DNA of 64,000 bases, from assembly GCA_025403435.1 (NCBI GenBank), contig CM046354.1, positions 16,370,424 to 16,434,423 of the forward strand. The letters run 5' to 3'. This document shows, piece by piece, positions 24,748 through 36,600 of the stretch; positions within the stretch are counted from its first letter, which is position 1; the number at the start of each line of letters is the position of its first letter. Source of the DNA: Artocarpus heterophyllus. Taxonomy: Eukaryota > Streptophyta > Magnoliopsida > Rosales > Moraceae. The notes beneath the pieces are model-generated. The model had not been told where the DNA came from. It saw only the letters and a list, made by a program, of their open reading frames with translations, and did not search any database. The position numbers and the translations under genes are program-made.

Positions 24748-25188
24748 TTACACTTTGAACATATCCACCTGAATGGTTCTAAAGAGAAGCATGGAAGTCA
24801 TCCATGTTTCTTTAGAAAGTCCATCTTTACAAAAATTGATTTTATCCTCTCTATTTACTAACATAAATCCAGGCAAAGTGTATTTATCATTACAATTTTT
24901 TCGTTCACATTTGTTACATGTGACATCAATAGCACGAGCTCTTCCTTTTATTGTACAATGACTAATACCCATACCTAGTACGCCGACGTCTTGATTGAAG
25001 TCACTCGGTCGAATCTTTCCTTCTATCAACATCCTCACATCACTAAGGATGCCAAAATGAATGAGGATCCATAGTCGAGTGATCCTAGATTTATATTTCT
25101 TTTTGAGAACTTTATAGGAAAGTGATGGAAAGAATTTCCTCAGATGTTGGTACTTTGGGTCCATTAAAAAAGAAAAAAAAAAAAGCAA
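24748..25188 (-). pseudogene. Repeat-associated ORF of unknown function, 146 codons
   Basis: The longest intact frame in the transposon cluster. After a hydrophobic lead it reads MDPKYQHLRKFFPSLS, a basic KKKYKSRITRLW block, PSDFNQDVGVLGMGISH, KGRARAIDVTC, a Cys cluster C-x2-C-x4-C and TLPGFMLVNREDKI, ending DMFKV. I do not recognise the family. A second, broken copy lies at 18.9-19.3 kb in the same orientation, so it is probably part of a transposon. Initiation is uncertain; the internal Met at ~25161 is a plausible start. Likely not a host gene. Confidence 0.45.
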
Positions 25189-25447
25189 GAAAAATCGAGG
25201 TAAAAATTGTAGGTGCTTTTCTAGAATTTGAAGGAAATTTAAAGGCTTGATGGGTAATTTAGGTAAGGATTGAGAAGAATCACGATAGAAAATTGTAGAA
25301 TTCTAGACAACTGTTAAAGAGAGAAAGAAGAAGATCTAGAGAGATTAACGGCTAAAATACTAATTAATACACAAATGCTATAATTAAGGGATTTAATGAG
25401 AAATATAAATGCAAAATAATTGATTTTAGCCTTAAAAAATATGTATT

Positions 25448-25800
25448 GTCATAGTCTCATCACTATCCCTGGCCTAGGCCATAGCCTTTGAAGGGTCGTG
25501 CCGGGCCTAGGCCCAGGTGTTGTATGGTTGACCCTATAAGTTTAAGTTTTAAAATCTTTAATTTATTTTTAATAAAAAATTAATAAAATATAGAATCATG
25601 GGACTATTAAGTATAAAGAAAGATTTCTAAATGTTATATAAAGTATTGAAAAAAAAAGAAAATTTTATTTTTTATGTGTAACTAGTACAAGTATACATTT
25701 TTTTAACTTGTAGTAAGTGTATGAATATAGTAAATATAGTTAGAAATCAATAATTATACCAATAAGTGTCTACCTTGGTGGTTGGCAAATACTTATTTCT
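25448..25800 (-). mobile_element. Inverted sister copy of the 16735-17162 element
   Basis: Its reverse complement aligns with 16735-17080: AAGGTAGACACTTATT, TAATTATTG-TTT, TACTTGTACTAGT, CAATACTTTATATAACATTTAGAAAT and TTAATAGTCCCATGATT, then GGGCCTAGGCCC words. Non-coding. Confidence 0.6.
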
Positions 25801-28130
25801 CCTAAACGTTTAAGGTAGGGGTGGTCACAGATCATATTACATGGATTATGGGTCAGTTTATATTTGTTGAAGTAAGAAAATCTCAATCTATAACTAATCT
25901 ATGAACACCCCCCAATCCAACCCTATTCACTCTGAAAACTACGAATTTTGCATATTGGATTCCGTAGATTCACGGATTGAACCATTAAATTCATAAAACT
26001 ATAAATTAAAATTAACATGATATAACATAACATAATTTAGTAAAATCCAGCAAATTACAACCTAATTAAATGATAATCTTTGATAATAAACTGAATTGTT
26101 GCATTTCAAAGCATTACAACTCCCAAACTTAAATCAACTTTAGACATAAGTAAATAGTGTTAGTTTTTATAACTGGGCTCAACTTCTTCTTCTTCTTTTT
26201 AAAGAACATAAAGCTTATAATAACGTATAGTTTTATGTATTTATTAAAAAAAATTTGTATATATATATATAATTTATATAATATATATAGTTTGAATTCA
26301 CGGTAGATTAGGAGATACTTAATTTGTAATCCAATGCATATATATTGGATTGAGATATTTCCAACCCAAAACCGATATTATTTTTCATAATATAATTCAA
26401 TCCCTTAGATCAGGTTAGATTGAACACGTTGATAGATTCCGTGAACAAGTTTAAGATTCAAACCTTAAGGAAGGAAAAATAAATGTGTTTTTTTAAACAC
26501 ATAAAAGGCCAACACTTGAAAAGCCTTGTCGTGCTCGAGCTGGGCGAAGCCCTCCTTAGGCCAAGATCGGGCTAGCCCTATGGGCCACATCAGTTTGATA
26601 AATATCACTTATGTGGTATTGTTTTTCAATCTTACTACTTTTGGGTTAGAGTTAGGCAAACAAGTATTATCTGAAGGTATTTTGGTTTCTTTTGGTGCTA
26701 GGAGAAATTATATAAATCAAAAGAAGAAAAAAAGTGGTAGAACATAATAGTGATGTGAAGAAGTGGTATACCGCCTAATTTACTGACTCTTTACAAAAAG
26801 ATCACAAATTTTAAGCTTGAATTGATTTATGCCATAAAGAAAATAATATTTGTAGAGAATGCCACAATCACATCATCACTTGTAGTAAATATACCAAACT
26901 CTTAACATATTAGCCAATATCCAAGGAGAGAAATAGTGAGAAAGAAAGAAAGAAAGAAAAAAGTAGGTATAGTTTATGGGTAGTTTGGTAAGTACATAAA
27001 ATATTACTTATGCCATTGTGGCATATTTTAAAATAATTTTTGAACATGTGACATAAATCAATCCAATTTTAAAATGGGTGACATATAACAAAAATATCTC
27101 TAATTTACTCCTACAAGCCTAGGGAGTCAAGCCCAGCCCTAACCTACCCACTCTGCTAAAGTACAGGACTAGTCGGGCCAGGCTCTGCACTGTAGGGGGG
27201 TCAATTTGATAAATTCACTTATGTGGTATCACTTTTGATTTCTACCATTTCTGTAACAAAAAAACTGAAACATACCATTTGTAGGAAATAAAAAGAGATA
27301 GGAGAGAGAAAGAGGCATAGGGAGAGAGAAGGAAGAGCATGAAACATAGAGTCAGGAAAGACAAAAGGCAAAAGTTGGATAGTGAGGTTTTTTATAGAGG
27401 TAATTTAGACAGATTACATATCAAAAGTAGTTTGAATTGAAGATTTAAAAAAAAAATAGTACAAAATACTAATATTATTAAAAAAAATAGTATAAAACTT
27501 AATTTTCTCCTGCTCCTATAGAGGGCATGGCGGCCAGCAAATTTGACACCTCTACTCAAGATTGGCTTATTGGTTACAATTTCTCGTTAAAAATAGTAAA
27601 ATGAAAGGCATTGAAAAAATTGATCCATTTTGTAAACTATTAATCTGTGCCCCGTCAACACTCATACCTTTGCAAGCTGATACTGAATGTCGTCGTGAAT
27701 TTAGATGCTAATAAACAGATGCTCTCTTCCTTGAATGATTCGAAGGAAAACAAAAACACATAAACGCAATTTTTTTGTTATTTTTTTATAACAAAAAAAT
27801 TGCTTTTGGAAGGGAAGAATAATTTATTATTTCACCTTTTTTTAAAAAAGCAGAATAACTTTTTTTTTTTTGAATTGCCGTATTCTCATTAAAATTCTAT
27901 TTAACTTTTTTCTGATTTTAATACGATTTAACAAAAATAAATAAATTTGCTTCTTTGCCGTAGAATTAACATTACTGGTTTTTTTTTTTCCTAAAATAAC
28001 TATCAATAACCGATAATTAAAAGAATGATTAAATGACAGGTAAAACCAAGGAAATTAAAGATAATTATATAAAACATAATCCAAGTGGTGGAAGTGGGGA
28101 GGCGGTGCTACTCAGCCGAGCAACCTCTAT
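25801..28130. other. MITE-rich intergenic region before TFIIF beta
   Basis: Several fragments carry terminus-like words: TAGGGGTGGTCAC at ~25816, GGGCTAGCCCTATGGGCC at ~26568, GGGTCAATTTGATAAATTC at ~27197 and TTTGACACCTCTA at ~27542. A perfect 16-bp hairpin lies at 27766-27803. Minor A/T runs and GAAA repeats (~26941) fill the rest. No gene is seen. Confidence 0.5.
27766..27803. repeat. Perfect 16-bp inverted repeat (hairpin)
   Basis: GCAATTTTTTTGTTAT at 27766-27781 is exactly complementary to ATAACAAAAAAATTGC at 27788-27803, with a 6-base T-rich loop. AT-rich; could be a MITE remnant or a chance hairpin. Confidence 0.7.
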
Positions 28131-28282
28131 ATATACATATACATATATATATATATAAGGTTCTGTTATACATCTCGATTGAACTGTGATCCGACCCTCT
28201 TAATAAGATGGGCCCTATTAATGGGTGTGAGACCCGTCCCACTGAGAGGCCGAGCCACAGGCCGGTAGAAAAAAAAAGTTTT

Positions 28283-28306
28283 TCATATATATATATATAT
28301 ATATAG
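28283..28306 (+). promoter_or_regulatory. (AT)n tract, possible TATA region of TFIIF beta
   Basis: An ATATATAT run ends ~150 bp upstream of the start codon at 28458 and could serve as a TATA element. A second such run lies at 28138-28157. Position is the only support. Confidence 0.3.
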
Positions 28307-28457
28307 TTTGTTGGGCTGTTTTCGTTGGAGAGAAAGTGGGAAAAACGGTTTCTTGATTCCCTTTCTTTTTTTTTTTGAAAGGATCTTGGTTCTCATATAC
28401 TCACAAAGCATATACAAGAAAACAAACTGTTGTGTGAATGCGCCAAGAAAAAGCTCA

Positions 28458-30999
28458 ATGGAAGAGGAGCAGAGTAGTACGGACACAAAGGCAACGAATG
28501 CGAATGCGAGTGGGAATGGGAATGAGCATAACTTGGAGACGAGCAAGGCGGAGAGAGCCGTTTGGCTCATGAAATGCCCTCCCATTGTCTCTCGCTCTCT
28601 CCACAACTCTTCTTCTTCTTCTTCTTCGTCTGAATCTGGCCTTCCCGTAGCCAAGGTTGTTCTCTCCGTCGACCCTCTTAATCCCACCGATGCCACTAAG
28701 GTAACCACCTTTACCATTTTCCATTTTTCATTTTCTCCACGTCTTCCCAATTCCATGCATTAATTTTCCCTTTTCTTTCTTTCTTTCTTTTCTTTTTTCA
28801 AAACCAGAAAAGGCCCTAATTAGCTTCTTCTTGTCCTCTCTAAACGCAACTACAAAATAAATGCAGTTCGCTATGGAATTGGAGGACACAGAGGGTGCCA
28901 ATTTACCCAAACGTTACCGTATGGACATGTCCACAGACTTCGTTCCTATGTCTGTATTTTCAGAGTCTTCAAAAGGTACACAAATATCTTTATTTATTGT
29001 TTTGATTGTATGTACACACTTTTAAGCCGTTTGAGAACGTAGTTTAAACCAATAAGTCGTTGTTTAAATTGTTGGTTTAAACTACGTCCCCAAACAATCC
29101 CCTTCAAGCTTTTTAACATATACAACGACGTTAGGCATTCAATTTTTCTTCAGGTAACATTCAATCTCAAATTCATGCAAACATGTTACTCTTTTAATGC
29201 AAAAAGCAACTCATTAGTTGAGCATTATATAGTTACTTTTGTTTGTAGTAATTTTGATTTTATTTGTATTTATTAGCATCAGAGAATTTATCCGATTATG
29301 TGATTGTTACTCATATAAATATATGAAGTCTATTTGTAATGCTCTTTACTAGTGAATCTTTTTATCTTTTTCTTAGTTTGTTGATATAGACGCACTACAG
29401 AATACCGTTAATCTTCAAAATAAATGCAGGTCATTCATATAACTTCAGACAAGCTATAAGCTTAACTTTGGAAAATTGAACATGATGAATGGCTGAAGTT
29501 CCTTTTACATTATAGGAAATGTATCTGTGGAGGGGAAAATACTGCACAAATTTGACATGAAGCCATATGATGACAACATTGAGAGCTACGGAAAGCTTTG
29601 CCGCGAGCGTACTAAACAACATATGACTAGAACGAGACAGATTAAGGTTTCCCTTATCACTTCTAAAATTATGTTTGTCCTCAACTCTTAACAAATTGTG
29701 TTGAGTAATCTAAAAATGTACCATTTGTCCTTCACTTTTTCATACTCTCTTTTCAGGTCATTGACAATGACAATGGCGCTCATATGAGGCCTATGCCAGG
29801 GATGTTTAGCATTGCTTCTGTATGTATAATTTCAAAGACGTCTTTCTTTCCATTGTATTATTGCTGAACAAATATGCTTTTCCTCATATTATTTTTGACG
29901 CGAAATCGACGGTCTTTTCGAGTAATAGATTTTAGTAATGTTTTGTATATTCAAGCGTAGACTCTAACTTCCTTGCCAGTTAAAATTTTTTCCTTTTGAG
30001 CTTTGGTAGTAAGTTTTCAAAGAGGTCTATTATGAGGGTTCTGTAAAAGGAAAGTTTTGACTTTTTTCTTATGGCTCCAATTCTTGACTGTTGACAAGGA
30101 TGCCTCCCTTTGAAATTTTTATTTATGCTTGTTTTCTTTTGATTAGGCGTTTGGTTATCTTTTGGATTATTTTCATATAATTTTATAAAATATTTTATTG
30201 TATTTTTTCTTTAACAAATTTGAGTGGGGGGATTTGGTGTTGGATAGAGCATTTACAGGGTGCCAGTGTAATTGGAACATTCTATTAGTTCGTTATGGTA
30301 GTTGTCCTTTTTTCATATATATATATTTTTTTATAAATGATTTTTGCTGCTTTTTTCTTCAAAGGGCTGCTTATGTAATATGTTACATATTTATGCATCA
30401 ATTATCCTTTTCTTATCTACCATTAAGTATAAGGGGACTAATTGTTAATACAGGATAAGAAGAAAACGACAATGAAGGGGGCTGACATGAAAAGAATAAG
30501 GAGAGAACGTGGAGAAATGGAAGATATTATGTTCAAGCTCTTTGAAAGCCAACCAAATTGGTCATTAAGACAACTGATCAATGAGACAGACCAACCTGAA
30601 GTATGTTGTCTAGTTACTTTTTTTTTTTTACTATCCACTTGATAAGTTTATTTCACTTATCAGAATAAACCTTAATAATATGCCCACAAGGATGAGGCAG
30701 ACACAAATGATTATGAGACATGTACTAAAAAGTATGGCATTAAAGATACTCAGAGGAACATATAATAGGTGTTTTTGCACGCCTAAAATTTTTTGATAAG
30801 CAAAACGCCCCTTTTTCCCATTTTTGTTACCTTTAATTATGCCTGTTAATACTAAATTGATTTTGATTGCATCCCTTTGCAGCAATTTCTAAAAGACATA
30901 CTCAAGGATCTATGCGTCTACAACAACAAGGGAGCTAATCAAGGGACATACGAGCTGAAACCAGAATACAGGAAATCAAGCGACGAGACAACTTCGTGA
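28458..30999 (+). CDS. GTF2F2: Transcription initiation factor IIF, beta subunit (269 aa)
   Basis: Exons: 28458-28700, 28867-28975, 29516-29646, 29757-29819, 30454-30600 and 30883-30999, all GT-AG and in frame. TFIIF beta (RAP30) pairs with TFIIF alpha, binds RNA polymerase II and helps place it at promoters. Residues ~28-160 form the N-terminal dimerisation region, opening ERAVWLMKCPPIVSRSL and including VSVEGKILHKFDMKP and HMRPMPGMF. Residues ~190-262 form the C-terminal winged helix, with KRIRRERGEMEDIMFKLFE, PNWSLRQLINETDQP, FLKDILKDLCVYN and GTYELKPEYRKS. The length fits plant homologues. A poly-Ser run of TCT/TCG codons (~28607-28631) follows the N-terminus. The start was chosen because the conserved region and a typical acidic N-terminus begin just after this ATG. 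It is probably constitutively expressed. Identification is firm. Confidence 0.96.
29029..29095. repeat. Short inverted-repeat element in TFIIF beta intron 2
   Basis: Two 24-base arms (29029-29052 and 29072-29095) are complementary at all but about three positions and flank a 19-base loop. The outer ends read GTTTG/CAAAC. It may be a tiny MITE remnant; the transcript could fold here. Confidence 0.7.
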
Positions 31000-32480
31000 C
31001 CATTTAGGTTGTTAGGTGCTCATCACGACTGTTCTTGTTTTCTTACACTACTCACATAATGCCCCTTTGATGCAATGACATGGATAGGAATAATTTTGGG
31101 ATAATTAGGATAAGCATCATTTTTTTTTTTTTTTTGAGAATTAATATAGGATTATATTTTGTTTATTATCTCCAGATTATCCTTATTTTGGGAGCTTATC
31201 AAGAAAAAGACTAAGTTCCACCAAAGCCCATCTTCACTATTACAGATAATTCTCGGTCATAATTCCCAAAATCCACATGTTATAAATTTTTCTTCCGATA
31301 TTCTGTGTGAATCAATAGATATTAAAAAGTTTATCTGTTTTACATGTGGTGTCTTTTGTATGTAAATCCAATCAATCTTTTCGACAAATTTCAAGCATAT
31401 ACGTTTTGGCTCTTTTTTAATTTTGACGAGTGGATTCTTGTTCGCAATATGGTCCTGCATCTCTTCCCAAGTTGTGTTTCACTCTTTCCTTTAGTTTTGT
31501 ATCACATAGGGCGCTAATCAGCTGCTGACAAAATCGAGAAGTAGATAAATCATTTTTGTTCATGACTTCATTAATGTGGGTTGTATGATTTAGTATCGTA
31601 ATGATAATGTTTTGTTTCAATGTGAAGAAAAGATTTACAGGTGGTGTAAGCTTTTATTGTGAGCTTAGCTTTTCTTAAATTAAAAAAAAAAAAAAGAACA
31701 AAACAAAAAACAAAAAACAAACTTTAGAAAGCTTTGAATTAAGAGCCCGTTTGGGAACAGCAGTTCGAAAATGGTACCTGCCCTAATTTTTGCCGTTCTC
31801 CGACAAAGCAAAACCGAGTCATACCACCAGGCAACTGGATCCTCTTCTCTCTTTCTCACTCACTGCCTCCCTGATGGAAGCTTTCAATTAAAAGCTGTTG
31901 TTGAAACAATGATGGGTTAGTGGGTTAATGGGTTACCTCTTAAAACCCAATCACTAACTCATATAATGCATCATGTGGCATTTATGAGATGTCCAAAAAC
32001 CAAGAGAAGTTTTGGAGGAACGGATGTTACTGACATAAGTTTGAAAGGCGTGAAATTGAGGTCAAAGTTTGGAAAAATCTTGACATTTGTCCAGGAAAGA
32101 ACATTTGAATTTAAATTTGGTTAGCTATGAAAAAAATTTATACAATGCAACTATTGTTTTAGGCATCACGTTTATTTCTTCTTCTTTTTGCTTGGAGTAA
32201 TCTTATCTATTTCTATGGGGTTAGAACCTCAATATTAACAAAACAATAGGACTCAATCTAAAAAATATGATACATATTAGACTAAGGCCAACGGTTTTAT
32301 AAGCAGTGGAGCTCTAATCTCATTGGTATAAAAGATTTTTTTCTATATTAACTGGGAAATTGAAGCTTCTTCCGACCCTTGCAGCTATCTTAAAATTAGT
32401 CATCAAACCCGTCTCAACTTCAGCATCGAGAATGATTGTTGGATCGTTTCTTCTTTTCTACTTGAATGGGGGTTGGCTCT
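31000..32480. other. TFIIF beta 3' flank and intergenic DNA
   Basis: The 3' UTR of TFIIF beta lies at the start. GAGCCCGTTTGGGAAC at ~31743 resembles a MITE terminus. Short frames at 31159-31620 lack domains. No gene seen. Confidence 0.5.
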
Positions 32481-33872
32481 TCATTTTTCTTTGACTTCTT
32501 CTGAGGTAGATGGATTCCGAACTCATGCTCTGGTGGAAGTGGCTTAATGGTGTCGATCTCTATTTGCTTCGATGGGCTCTTAGTGGGCTTCTGGCTTGTT
32601 GCACTAGCTTTTCTCTTTTTATCTTTTGCAGCTTCCTCTTCGCAAGCTTTTGTGCAGCAAACTCTTCCCCCATTGGCAGATTGACAATCTTCATACTACT
32701 TAGTGGGGCTTCTATGAGTAGATTGCCCTCGTCAAATAATGGAGTGATATACTTTAATAGACCATACAATAGTTAAAGTGCACCAAGACGAATTAAGGTC
32801 TAATTTACTCTTTTGGGAGATCGCTAGGGATATCTGTAGGAATTTCACGAATGTGTCTCCAAATTGACGAGGCTCCCAATCGTTCTGGTCGAGATATTTA
32901 TGCCCACATGTTGTACTCGACAGTAGTGAATTTGTCAAATCTATCTCTAAATCTCTAGCCAACTGGCGGCGAATGGTTTAGGTCGTAATCTACAAAACAC
33001 TCAAAATACGTAAGGATTAGTCGAGATGACTGCATTGAACAAAAAGTTAGTGTTCGACTCAACCATGAACCCAAAAAAGAATGGAAAAGGAAAATGGTCA
33101 ATGAGCTCAACGAAATCTCTGTTGATAGACATGAAGAAATATTTTTCTTCTTAGTTCCTATCCCTGTTAATAAAGTCAGCAATAATTTGTTTTGTCCTCC
33201 TATAGATGAAGTAGAAACAACCTAAGTCCTTATTGTTTGACTTCATATATAGCAGGTCAAGAAGTCTCTGATTAAAAATTCTATGGTCGCTTCTTTCATG
33301 AGCACAATAAGCGCTAGAAGTAGTCACAACCCTTTCGACATTTGTTGGATGACTGATATTTGAAAATGGTGAAGCCACTTCAAGGACAAATTCTAGAAGT
33401 GGAAGCCTCAGACCTAGCTCAAAAAACATCATATACATGCATATCCATTCGTCATTTTGAGCGTCCACTTATTCCTTAGGATATGGGAGGCGAATCTTAG
33501 CTGATGGTCGAATTCTATACCTAGTTCACATCCTAACCAAGTCTTCGTTTTTTAAGATCGATTCGGGGTTTTTCTTAAAGAAACAAAACCCTCTTTGTCA
33601 TTGATTTGAAAACTTGAGGCAGTTTGACATGTTCAATTTGACCTGTGGTGCTAGCAGGTCTACTTCTTTATGTTGCAAGAACATTTGTTTCATCCGTAGC
33701 AATTTTTGCTTCCTTATTATTACCTGCACTACTAATTTAGGATTTCCATTCTAGCTTCGACTATTCCATCGCCTCGTCGATATCACGATCATCATTACTA
33801 TCTCACCAAGCATCACCATTTTCACTTGACGACGAAGACTCAAAACTGACTGCAACAGGTTTCTTCGACATG
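32481..33872 (-). pseudogene. Gag-like relic of a gypsy-type element ('putative gypsy-type transposase' family)
   Basis: The minus strand starts MSKKPVAVSFESSSSSENGD at 33872 and meets a stop after ~22 codons. The 33468-33151 frame holds ELGLRLPLLEFVLEV and, later, CFYFIYRRTK, which resemble the region annotated in plants as 'putative gypsy-type transposase' (PF04195), where G-R-PLHPF---V blocks are typical. Downstream frames to 32560 are Lys-rich and open with AARKL-like text. Stops and shifts break it throughout. Family call rests on remembered motif shape only. Confidence 0.5.
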
Positions 33873-35600
33873 GTTTAGGACAAACAAACAACCTAAAGGA
33901 AATCTAGGGCGGAATAGATTGAAAAGTTGTGACAATCAAGAATTTGAATAACTTTCAAAGAATTTATCGAGAGTTCTTACCCCCAAATTCCCAAACAGCC
34001 TAAAAGCTCCTAATTTCATTGAAAAAACTTTAGGAAAATGCTATGGAAATGTTCGAAATCAAAAAACAAACAACCCTATGGAATCACAATCACAAAAACG
34101 ATAAGAAAAGAAAGAAATCTTTCCTAGAAAGGATGAAGAAACTTGGAAAAACTTGAGAGCTCTTGAGGAACTTCGTTAGAGAGAGAATGAGATTGGAAAA
34201 ACACAAAGAGGGGTCTCTTATATCGTGTCTGAAAGCAAAATTCAACGATTGAGATCAATGGGAAACGATATAACGCCTCAAATCCAACGTCTTTTCAAGT
34301 TCTTGCTCAAAGCAAGGCCTTGTCTTATCAAGTGCACATGACATCAATGCCACATGGATATTTTGAAATACACCAACAACATCATACCACATGTCTAAGT
34401 TGTTGACACTCGTGGCTTCTCGAGGAGATGTCATGTTGGCCGGACAAAGTAAAGTTTTGTGCAAGAGAAGCAAAGATTACTCAAACTAAAATATTTATAT
34501 GATCGACGTGTTCGATTACATTCTTGCAGTCAATCTAAATCGACTAAGGAGTAGGCAGTTAACTATTAGAATATGATTTGGATGAGCCCAAACCAAAGAG
34601 CAAGGCCCAAAAGGTATAGCCCATTATGTAATTTAAACCAATCAAGCCTATTAAGAGTGTTCGATCGAGTTCATTAACTGTGTTCAATTGAACTTATTAG
34701 GATGTTCATCAGAAGGGTTCAATGTGTTCGATCCATACTATTTGACATTGTTTGGTTCGACGGACATACTTCATTTGATCTGTTCAATATAAGGACAATT
34801 AAAGATCGTCAAGGATTAAGCAAAAAATTACAACTCTTTGTTTGTTTGGATCCATATGTTGGTTCTAGGCTCGAAAGTGACAAAGGAATATCCATTAACT
34901 CACATAGCAGATCATGGGAACATGATCCAAAACTTGCGGCGAATGAGAGACTAACACGTGTCTCACTATCACAAGCACTATTAAAGTCTACAATTCCCAC
35001 CAGTTGAAGTGCATGATCTCAAAAAGGTCTCTATAAATAAAGGGTGAAGGCATCATTTGGAGGCTTCCCACTTCTTCGTATGCTTACCAGAAACTCTACA
35101 TCATTCTAGATTCTCATTAACACTCCTGATACTTTCCATAAGCTTTCATTCTTGTCTGTTCCTTTATTTTTTTATCAAGATTCTTATAACCTATATTGAA
35201 TATCATTTAGCAAAGAACTAAGCGTAGCTTTATTCAAGAATGAACCACTATGAAATATATGTATCGTATCTTTATTTTTGCTGCATTTACTTTCAAATTT
35301 ACTTTTTTAATTTATCTTTTCCATTATCAATATACCAGCCTTATTTCTAAATTTGCTAAGATTTAATAACGATGATTTGAGGACTTAATTTTTCTTAATT
35401 TAATAGTAAATCTTGTTTTAATCTATTTTAATTTAAAGAAATTTATATGTTATGCCACACTTTTATAAAATGTATTTATTTATTCTATGTTTTAAAAAAT
35501 TTACACCACGCTATAATTTATGTTTGAAAAAATAACTTGCCATGTCACACTTTTACATCATTATTTTTTTAATGCCATAAAAAATTAAGGCCACACAAAA
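33873..35600. other. Flank of the gag-like relic, probable LTR debris
   Basis: Non-coding. 34690-35160 contains repeated TTCGAT-type words and a TATAAATAAAGGG box at ~35033 that could belong to an LTR promoter. I see no matching partner LTR inside the window, so this is left unassigned. Confidence 0.3.
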
Positions 35601-36340
35601 AAATAATAATAATAATAATGCCAGAACTTCTTTTCTTCTGTTTTTTTTCTTTTTTCTTTCTTTTCTTGATTTCCTCGCCCCCTCTCTTTTGTCTTTCACC
35701 AGATTTTCCTTCTCTCTTCGTTTCTCACTCTCCCTCTCTCCTCGTCCTTCTTCTTCTTTATCTCTGTCTATCTCTTTCCTCTGAGCGACAACAACCTTGG
35801 ACGCAAGATCGTCCGTCGTCGGCGATCTCCCCTCAGCGACGGACTTTGGTTCTGAAGATTGAAGCCCTTTGCGGAGTAAAAGATCCGACGCCTTCGATTC
35901 TAATGATTGTTCTGCCTTAGATGTCCGGTCAACGCTGTCTTATCCCTCCTTTCTTCTTCGTTATTTTCTCTCTCATCACTCTTCTTTCTTCTCCGCCTCT
36001 GAACCGGAATTGAGCTTTCCATTTATGATCTCGATGGGGAAATTGTAGTAGAAAGAGGCGAAGGAAATCGGCCAGATCGGTGGCCGACTAGGGATTTTGC
36101 TATACGAGTTCAGGAGGTCAAAGGCAGCCATGGAAGAGCTTAAGGTAGAGCTCTAGAGAAGATTGTCTCACAGAGGCGACAGAGATGTGGCTGATTGGGA
36201 GGCGGCGGAGGGAGGGATTGGTCATTAAAAATGACAGGTTTTTATTTTAATAATTAATAAGAGATTTATTGTTAGTTACAACTTTAGAGTGGCGTCAAAA
36301 GACAATCAGAAACCTCATTTTTGTTTAGCAGAATTGATTA
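35601..36340. other. CT-rich leader-like region, no confirmed gene
   Basis: A CT-rich block (35636-35780) is followed by GC-richer sequence to ~36230. The one 100-codon frame starts in low-complexity sequence and matches no family I know. It could be a decayed transposon leader or an old exon. Confidence 0.3.
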
Positions 36341-36344
36341 TCAA

Positions 36345-36600
36345 AAAAAGACAAGAAAATAAAAACGCCTTGGAGGCACATGCAGATGTGTCCTGGCGGA
36401 ACATGCAGAAGGTTTTTAGAACGTCTCTTCAGGTCGTGTAGAAATATTCCAAACGGAATATGTGGGAGGCTTTGAAAATGTGTCGTTAGGACACGTTGAA
36501 ATGTCTTAGCAGGACATTTTGGAGGATTTTGAAATGTCTTATCAAAATATGCAAAAATGTTCTACCTAAAGACGTGGAAGGTTTTCCCTTCCCTATGGAA
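36345..36600. repeat. Degenerate minisatellite (GGACATG-GGAGG-TTTTGAAATGTC)
   Basis: About five imperfect units of ~45-60 bp, each with a GGA(A/C)A-type word, then GGAGG/GAAGG, then TTTTGAAA-TGTC-like text. Motifs recur near 36400, 36455, 36510 and 36560. Non-coding and strongly diverged. Confidence 0.55.

Noticed and set aside
28283..28756. 157-codon minus ORF opposite TFIIF beta exon 1
   Set aside because: Antisense of the first exon and an AT repeat; poly-Glu comes from the sense Ser codons.
35618..35920. 100-codon frame starting in a CT-rich tract
   Set aside because: A low-complexity start and no known family; could be an old exon, but unsupported.
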